From Mycobacterium gallinarum (GTDB taxonomy: Bacteria; Actinomycetota; Actinomycetes; Mycobacteriales; Mycobacteriaceae), in the NCBI RefSeq assembly GCF_010726765.1, contig NZ_AP022601.1, positions 5,208,001 to 5,272,000 on the forward strand: DNA of 64,000 bases. The letters run 5' to 3'. The translations under genes were made by a program, and so were the position numbers. Shown here in pieces: positions 58,895 through 64,000 of the stretch (positions are counted from its first letter, which is position 1; the number at the start of each line of letters is the position of its first letter). Under the pieces are notes generated by a model, which ran no database searches, was not told the DNA's origin, and worked only from the letters and a program-made list of their open reading frames with translations.

Positions 58895-60399
58895 TGTTCA
58901 CCGGTCTGGTGAAGGCTCAGCTGGTGATCTTCACTGTCGCTTCGGTCATCGGGGTGTCCGCATTGCTGTTCTCTTATGTTCAGGTGCCGATGCTGTTGGG
59001 CATCGGCCGGATTACAGTGACACTGGAATTGCCGACGACAGGTGGGCTCTATCAATTCGGCAATGTGACCTATCGCGGTGTGCAGATCGGCAAGGTCGTC
59101 GACGTTGCTCCTACTCGTGAAGGCGCGAAAGCCACTTTGTCCTTGGACAGTTCACCGCGAGTGCCGGCGGATGTGCAGGCCGAAGTGCGCAGCGTATCGG
59201 CGGTGGGTGAGCAATATGTCGAACTGCGGCCCCGCACCGCGGGTGCGCCGTACCTGGCTGACGGGTCTGTGATCCCCATGCGCGATGCCGTCGTTCCTCA
59301 GCAGGTGGGTCCGATGCTGGACCAGGTTAGCGCGTTACTGGCAAGCATCCCGAAGGGCAGGGTGACCGCCCTGCTAGACGAATCGTTCACCGGTCTCAAC
59401 GGCGCCGGCTATGACATCGCGTCACTGATCGATTCGTCTGCCGCGCTGGTCCGCGACATCGACGCTACCGGTGAGCGTCCGCGTCGTCTGGTCGAAGACA
59501 CTGCCCCGCTGCTGAATTCACAAGCCCAGACTGCTGATGCGCTGCGCATCTGGACTCGTGACCTCGCCAACGTCACCGAGGAGCTCGCCCGTAATGACAG
59601 CGAGGTGCGGACCCTGTTGCGGGCGGGACCCGGGGCCACGGAGGAAGTATCGCGGTTACTCGAGCAGGTCAAGCCCACGTTGCCGGTGCTGCTGGCGAAC
59701 CTGAGCTCAGTCGGCCAGATCGGCGTGACATACAACGCCTCGTTGGAACAGCTACTGGTACTTCTGCCACCGTTCGTGGCCGCGGTCCAGGCAGCGTTGC
59801 CGGGCAACAATCCGACCGGAATTGCGCTGGGCGAGTTCAGGATCGCAGTGGGCGATCCGCCAGCGTGCACTGTGGGCTATCTACCCCCGTCCGCCTGGCG
59901 ATCACCTGCTGACACCACTGTGATCGACACTCCAGACGGCCTGTACTGCAAACTGCCGCAAGATTCACCGATCGCCGTTCGCGGCGCACGCAACTACCCC
60001 TGTATGGGATATCCCGGAAAGCGCGCCCCGACGGTCGAGATTTGCCGCGGCGAGCAGCCTTTCACACCGGTGGCCGAGCGTCAGCACGTCGTCGGCCCGT
60101 ATCCGATCGATCCCAATCTGGTCTCGCAAGGCATTCCGCCCGACGACCGGATTACTCTCGACGAGAACATCTTTGCGCCGGCCGAAGGTACCGCACCGCC
60201 TGTAGGTCAGCAGCCGCCACCTGCGTCGCCGCCGGCGGCGCCGAGCGGCAACCACGCCACCGGGCCCCCACCGCCGGTCGCGGTCACGCAGTACAGCCCG
60301 AGCACTGGCCAGTTCGTCGCCCAGGATGGCCGAGCCTACCGGCAGACGAATCTCGCCGAGCCGCCGCCGAAGGATTGGAAAGACCTGCTGCCCAGATGA
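58894..60399 (+). CDS. mceF: MceF subunit, second mce operon
   Basis: A 501-aa Mce protein: anchor at about 8-30 (AQLVIFTVASVIGVSALLFS), MlaD domain (TTGGLYQFGNVTYRGVQIGK), helical region, a Cys-rich late domain (DPPACTVGYLPPSAW, LYCKLPQ, NYPCMGYPG, VEICRGEQ) and a Pro-rich tail (PPVGQQPPPASPPAAPSGNH). ATG 58894 overlaps the mceE stop (TGATG). It ends abutting the convergent secreted-protein gene. No Mas genes follow. Confidence 0.92.
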   Translation: MFTGLVKAQLVIFTVASVIGVSALLFSYVQVPMLLGIGRITVTLELPTTGGLYQFGNVTYRGVQIGKVVDVAPTREGAKATLSLDSSPRVPADVQAEVRSVSAVGEQYVELRPRTAGAPYLADGSVIPMRDAVVPQQVGPMLDQVSALLASIPKGRVTALLDESFTGLNGAGYDIASLIDSSAALVRDIDATGERPRRLVEDTAPLLNSQAQTADALRIWTRDLANVTEELARNDSEVRTLLRAGPGATEEVSRLLEQVKPTLPVLLANLSSVGQIGVTYNASLEQLLVLLPPFVAAVQAALPGNNPTGIALGEFRIAVGDPPACTVGYLPPSAWRSPADTTVIDTPDGLYCKLPQDSPIAVRGARNYPCMGYPGKRAPTVEICRGEQPFTPVAERQHVVGPYPIDPNLVSQGIPPDDRITLDENIFAPAEGTAPPVGQQPPPASPPAAPSGNHATGPPPPVAVTQYSPSTGQFVAQDGRAYRQTNLAEPPPKDWKDLLPR

Positions 60400-60891
60400 T
60401 CACGCGGTCTTGGTCAACCGAAACGGCATCTCGATTGTCATCCAGTAACTGACGCCGCACGCACCGCTCGGCCCGAAGGTTTTGTCCTTGCCGACCAACG
60501 TCGTCGAATCGACAGGATAAAAGGTGAACTGTTGATTGCCCGGCGCGGTAGTGCCGTCGGCGCACGGAATCCATTCGACCACATCATGTTCGACCGTCCA
60601 CAGTCCGAAACTGAAGACGGCATCGGCGCTCCACCCCTGGTCGCTGATAACGCGGCCGGTGCACTCGACATGGGAGCTGCAAGTCGAAGTTATCGTCCAG
60701 GTGCTCGTGACCGTGGCCTCGTCGCGACGGACCTCGCGGGTTTTGGCCCACCGCCCGTCGGAGACTGCCGTGTACGTCCCGTCGAGCGTAGGCCACTCGG
60801 TCGCCGCGGCCGGAGGCACGACGGTGGCAAACGCGACGGCGGCGACCACGAAAGTGGCGCGGGTCGCGGACTGCACGCGGGGACTCGCCAC
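60400..60891 (-). CDS. Exported hypothetical protein, TetR-controlled
   Basis: A 163-aa secreted protein. Signal peptide to about residue 30 (TRATFVVAAVAFATVVPPAA, cleavage near AAA-TEW). Mature domain opens LDGTYTAVSDGRWAKTREV, with Cys in TSTCSSHVECTG, WIPCADG and SGACGVSYW, so two disulfides are likely. It resembles the exported protein at 15754-16221 in layout. GTG 60891 has AGGA 7 nt upstream. TetR operator 3 lies 23 nt before the start. Converges with mceF. Possibly a partner of the mce-linked lipid pathway; inferred. Confidence 0.78.
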   Translation of the reverse strand: MASPRVQSATRATFVVAAVAFATVVPPAAATEWPTLDGTYTAVSDGRWAKTREVRRDEATVTSTWTITSTCSSHVECTGRVISDQGWSADAVFSFGLWTVEHDVVEWIPCADGTTAPGNQQFTFYPVDSTTLVGKDKTFGPSGACGVSYWMTIEMPFRLTKTA

Positions 60892-60913
60892 ACGTCGTTC
60901 CTAGCACGAATTG

Positions 60914-60927
60914 TGTCAGTACTGACG
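60914..60927. promoter_or_regulatory. TetR operator 3
   Basis: TGTCAG-TA-CTGACG: the 12-bp core GTCAGTACTGAC is perfectly palindromic and identical to the centre of operator 1. It lies 23 nt before the secreted-protein gene (start 60891) and 8.5 kb from operator 1, closing the island. Confidence 0.8.
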
Positions 60928-60941
60928 CAAATCCTCGAGGA

Positions 60942-62162
60942 CTAGGTGAACGGCGGGCGTTCGTCGATCCGACGCGACGCCGCACCCGCACGCCGCCACA
61001 GCCGCGCGACCCAGTCCGCATCCTCGTCGGTGACGAAGTTGCCCATGACGCGCACCGCGATCGTCATGAGGAACGACGACCTCATCGCGAGCGGACCGGT
61101 CGCAGGCAAGAAGCGCGGGATCGTCAGCAGCAGCCCCAGCCGTCGCGCCACGGAGAAGCCCTGCGCGTAGTGCGCCGACAGCACCGCGGGCCACGCCAAT
61201 GTCAGATCGCCGGTGCCTAGCAGCTCTGCCGCGAGCCTGCCGGTTTCCAGCCCGTAGTCGATGCCCTCACCGTTGAGCGGGTTGACGCACGCCGCGGCGT
61301 CGCCGATCAGCATCCAGTTCGGCCCGGCCACCCCGGATACGGCACCGCCCATCGGCAACAACGCCGACAGACCCGCGCGCGGCGCTCCGTCGAAGCCCCA
61401 TTCCTCGCGCCGCAGGTCGGTGTAATACGCCATCAACGGACGCAGTGCGGCGTCGGCCGGCCGTTTGGACGTCGCGAGCGCGCCGACACCGATGTTCACC
61501 TCGCCGTTGCCCAGCGGGAAGATCCATCCGTAGCCGGGCAGCACCTCACGTTCGGGTGAGCGCAATTCGAGATGCGACGTGATCCACGGTTCGCTCGCGC
61601 GCGGCGTGCCGATGTACCCGCGGATGGCCACTCCGTACACCGTCTCCTTGTGCCACTCACGACCGAGCACGCGTCCCAGTGTCGAGCGGGCGCCGTCGGC
61701 GACGATCAGTTCGCAGCAGCCGATCTCGGCGCCATCGTCCAGCACCAGCGACGCCACTCGTCCCGACGAATCATGATGGACATCAACGGCTTTGGCGCCG
61801 AGCATCATCTTTGCGCCCTCATCGACCGCCACCATGCGGATCCGGTCGTCGAGCTCGGTGCGCGGGACCGCGCTCGACGTCGCAGGGAACGACGGACCCG
61901 GCCACTCGATTTCGACGTCCGCGCCGAACCCCGACATCCGCAATCCGCGGTGTCGCACGCGGCCGTCCAGCCACGCACCGAGCCCGAGATGCTCCATCTC
62001 CTGAACCGCGCGCGGTGTCAGACCGTCGCCGCACGCTTTGTCGCGTGGGAACTGCGCCGAATCGATCACCAGCACGTCGCGCCCGGCCCGGCACGCCCAC
62101 GCCGCCGCGGCCGAACCGGCGGGCCCGGCCCCGACGACCACCACATCGGCTCGCGTTTGCAT
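60942..62162 (-). CDS. menJ: Menaquinone beta-isoprenyl reductase MenJ (geranylgeranyl-reductase family)
   Basis: A 406-aa FAD protein matching Rv0561c, MenJ, which saturates the second isoprene of menaquinone to give MK-9(II-H2). Rossmann VVVVGAGPAGSAAAAWACRA, FPRDKACGDGLTPRAVQEME, the LIGDAAACVNPLNGEGIDYG motif and YGWIFPLGNGEVNIGVGAL are the family blocks. ATG at 62162, 21 nt from the divergent grcC1 start. Ends 14 nt from operator 3 and 50 nt after the secreted-protein start. Very likely. Confidence 0.93.
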   Translation of the reverse strand: MQTRADVVVVGAGPAGSAAAAWACRAGRDVLVIDSAQFPRDKACGDGLTPRAVQEMEHLGLGAWLDGRVRHRGLRMSGFGADVEIEWPGPSFPATSSAVPRTELDDRIRMVAVDEGAKMMLGAKAVDVHHDSSGRVASLVLDDGAEIGCCELIVADGARSTLGRVLGREWHKETVYGVAIRGYIGTPRASEPWITSHLELRSPEREVLPGYGWIFPLGNGEVNIGVGALATSKRPADAALRPLMAYYTDLRREEWGFDGAPRAGLSALLPMGGAVSGVAGPNWMLIGDAAACVNPLNGEGIDYGLETGRLAAELLGTGDLTLAWPAVLSAHYAQGFSVARRLGLLLTIPRFLPATGPLAMRSSFLMTIAVRVMGNFVTDEDADWVARLWRRAGAASRRIDERPPFT

Positions 62163-62171
62163 AGCTCCCAG

Positions 62172-62177
62172 TATGTT
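62172..62177 (+). promoter_or_regulatory. -10 box for putative leaderless grcC1 transcript
   Basis: TATGTT (TANNNT) ends 6 nt before the grcC1 GTG at 62184, inside the 21-nt gap between menJ and grcC1. No ribosome site; a leaderless mRNA is predicted. Confidence 0.55.
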
Positions 62178-62183
62178 GGCAGG

Positions 62184-63191
62184 GTGAGGACACCGGCGAG
62201 TGTGGTGGCAGGCGTCGACTTCGGAGACCCCGCCTTTGCGCAGGATGTGCGCGAGGCCGTGGCCCGAATCGAAGATTTGATGGCCACTGAGCTGGGCAAA
62301 GCCGACGAATTGATGTCCGCGGCCGTACAGCACCTGTTCCAGGCGGGCGGTAAGCGGTTCCGCCCGCTGTTCACGGTGTTGGCGGCGCGCCTCGGCCCCG
62401 AACCCGATGCGTGGCAGGTCGACGTGGCGGGCGCCGTCATCGAGCTGGTCCACCTGGCGACGCTGTACCACGACGACGTGATGGACGAGGCCCAGGTGCG
62501 TCGCGGTGCGCCGAGCGCGAACGCGCGGTGGAGCAACAACATCGCGATCCTCGCTGGCGACTATCTGTTCGCGACGGCGTCGCGGCTGGTTTCCCGGCTG
62601 GGTCCGGAGGCGGTGCGCGTAATCGCCGACACGTTCGCCCAGCTGGTCACGGGACAGATGCGGGAAACCCGCGGCGCGGCCGACCATGTCGACTCCGTCG
62701 AGCACTACCTGAAGGTGGTGTACGAGAAGACGGCTTGCCTGATCGCGGCGTCCGGCCGGTTCGGAGCGACGTTCTCCGGCGCCGACGAGGAGCAGATCGA
62801 ACGGTTGAGCCGCCTCGGCGGCATCGTCGGCACGGCGTTCCAGATCTCCGACGACATCATCGACATCGACAGCGATCCAGACGAATCCGGCAAACTGCCC
62901 GGCACGGACCTGCGCGAAGGCGTGCACACCCTCCCGGTGCTCTACGCGCTACGGGACACCGGCCCCGACGCCGACCGGCTGCGTGAGCTGCTCGCCGGCC
63001 CCGTCGAGAACGACGACGACCTGGCCGAGGCGCTGCGCCTGCTGCGTGCCTCGCAGGGCATGGTGAAGGCCAAGCAGACTGTCGCCGAGTACGCCGCGCA
63101 GGCACGCGAGGAGCTGGCGAACCTGCCGGAGAGCCCCGGGCGCCAGGCGTTGGCGACGCTGGCCGACTACACGGCCAATCGCCACGGCTGA
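62184..63191 (+). CDS. grcC1: Polyprenyl diphosphate synthase GrcC1
   Basis: A 335-aa trans-prenyltransferase, the same length as Rv0562 in memory. First aspartate-rich motif LYHDDVMDEAQVRRG (D97, D98, D101) and second SDDIIDIDSDPDESGKLPG, plus AGGKRFRPLF with the substrate arginines and QLVTGQMRETRGA. Elongates isoprenyl diphosphate, likely for the menaquinone side chain. GTG 62184 follows a leaderless-type -10. Divergent from menJ and followed 89 nt later by htpX. Confidence 0.93.
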   Translation: MRTPASVVAGVDFGDPAFAQDVREAVARIEDLMATELGKADELMSAAVQHLFQAGGKRFRPLFTVLAARLGPEPDAWQVDVAGAVIELVHLATLYHDDVMDEAQVRRGAPSANARWSNNIAILAGDYLFATASRLVSRLGPEAVRVIADTFAQLVTGQMRETRGAADHVDSVEHYLKVVYEKTACLIAASGRFGATFSGADEEQIERLSRLGGIVGTAFQISDDIIDIDSDPDESGKLPGTDLREGVHTLPVLYALRDTGPDADRLRELLAGPVENDDDLAEALRLLRASQGMVKAKQTVAEYAAQAREELANLPESPGRQALATLADYTANRHG

Positions 63192-63280
63192 CGGTGCCGT
63201 GGAACTTGCCGAGCCTGTCTATGCGTTAAGAGCGTGAAACGTCTCGGTATCCGTAGTCGGCCTAGTAGGAGACAGCCACA

Positions 63281-64000
63281 ATGACCTGGCATCCGCACGC
63301 CAACACCGCCAAGACGTTCGTGCTGCTCGCGGGATTTTCGGCGCTGATCGTCTTCATCGGCGCGTTGTTCGGGCGGAACATCATGTATCTGGCCGTCCTG
63401 TTCGCCGTTGGCATGAACGTCTACGTGTACTTCAACAGCGACAAGCTGGCGTTGAAGGCGATGCACGCCCAGCCGGTGAACGAGATGCAGGCACCGGTGA
63501 TGTACAAGATCGTGCGCGAACTGGCGACCACGGCACGCCAGCCGATGCCGCGGCTCTACATCAGCGACACCGCGGCCCCGAACGCGTTCGCGACGGGACG
63601 CAACCCGCGCAACGCGGCCGTCTGCTGCACGACCGGCATCCTGGGCATCCTCAACGAGCGCGAGCTACGCGCGGTGCTCGGCCACGAGCTGAGCCACGTC
63701 TACAACCGCGACATCCTCATTTCCTGCGTGGCAGGTGCCATGGCGTCGGTGGTGACGGCGCTGGCGCTCGTCGCCCAGTTCGCCGGTATGTTCGGCGGCA
63801 GCCGCGAGGGTGGCTCGAATCCCTTTGCGATGCTTCTGGTTGCGCTGCTCGGGCCGATCGCCGCGACGGTGATCAAGTTGGCAGTTTCGCGGTCGCGCGA
63901 ATACCAGGCCGATCAGTCGGGAGCCGAGTTGACGGGTGATCCGCTGGCGCTGGCGAGTGCGCTGCGCAAGATCAGCATGGGGGTGCAGCAGGCCCCGCTG
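63281..64000 (+). CDS. htpX: Zinc metalloprotease HtpX, 3' end outside window
   Basis: First 240 codons of a membrane-bound M48 protease. AGGAGA lies 9 nt before the ATG at 63281. Two N-terminal helices (about 14-30 and 33-51), [20 protein letters not shown], then HEXXH as [15 protein letters not shown] (His135, Glu136, His139), followed by more helices and [20 protein letters not shown], the third zinc ligand region. It degrades damaged membrane proteins. Corresponds to Rv0563 (about 286 aa), so about 45 residues are missing. Confidence 0.95.
   Translation, partial: MTWHPHANTAKTFVLLAGFSALIVFIGALFGRNIMYLAVLFAVGMNVYVYFNSDKLALKAMHAQPVNEMQAPVMYKIVRELATTARQPMPRLYISDTAAPNAFATGRNPRNAAVCCTTGILGILNERELRAVLGHELSHVYNRDILISCVAGAMASVVTALALVAQFAGMFGGSREGGSNPFAMLLVALLGPIAATVIKLAVSRSREYQADQSGAELTGDPLALASALRKISMGVQQAPL

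Overview
The window is a high-GC actinobacterial chromosome segment, almost certainly from an environmental or fast-growing mycobacterium (Mycolicibacterium type). From memory of the family, most of the backbone matches the M. tuberculosis Rv0543c-Rv0563 neighbourhood: pitA, a small membrane protein, DUF3349, a VOC protein, SDR, menB, fadD8, the amidohydrolase Rv0552, menC, bpoC, menD, Rv0556, mgtA, menG, menJ, grcC1 and htpX. The menaquinone genes menB, menC, menD, menG and menJ, plus the prenyl synthase grcC1, are therefore spread over about 58 kb and interrupted by accessory blocks. Both ends are cut through genes: a DUF3349 gene at the left and htpX at the right.

Layout. 1-2209: phosphate permease PitA flanked by two DUF3349 genes. 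2212-7611: a tight minus-strand operon (HAD hydrolase, two deazaflavin-type reductases, menB, SDR, acyl-CoA ligase, VOC protein). 7659-10682: a four-gene overlapping operon (GT2 glycosyltransferase, acyl-CoA-dehydrogenase-like protein, PIG-L deacetylase, NodS-like methyltransferase) that looks like an uncharacterised glycoconjugate or amino-sugar pathway. 10679-14834: ECF42-type sigma factor, an RMF-like small protein, a P-loop kinase, fadD8 with a KstR-like box, and a DUF3253 protein. 15003-16754: two secreted proteins, one highly repetitive, and a YCII protein.

16896-30604: two DUF2236/MpaB oxygenases, a TetR regulator enclosed by a 29-bp inverted repeat, then a complete mce operon (two YrbE permeases, six Mce proteins, an Mce-associated membrane protein and an exported DUF3298-like protein). 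30649-48318: amidohydrolase, a YhgE-like membrane protein, a second fadD, PadR with twin operators and its divergent target, SOUL and TspO proteins, DUF427, menC, DJ-1/AraC proteins, an F420-type reductase, bpoC, menD, a DsbA-like lipoprotein, mgtA, an SDR and menG.

48391-60891: an esterase, small secreted and membrane proteins, a CrtI-like oxidoreductase, a second TetR, and a second mce operon that has all six mce genes but no yrbE permeases. Three copies of one palindrome, TGTCAG-N2-CTGAC, sit before the CrtI-like/TetR pair, before this mce operon, and before a secreted-protein gene that ends next to mceF. Together they outline a self-contained regulon. 60942-64000: menJ, grcC1 and htpX.

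Several genes have a TANNNT -10 box 6-7 nt before the start codon, as expected for leaderless mRNAs. No rRNA, tRNA, CRISPR array, transposase or phage gene was seen. All functional names come from motif and family recognition; no search was run.
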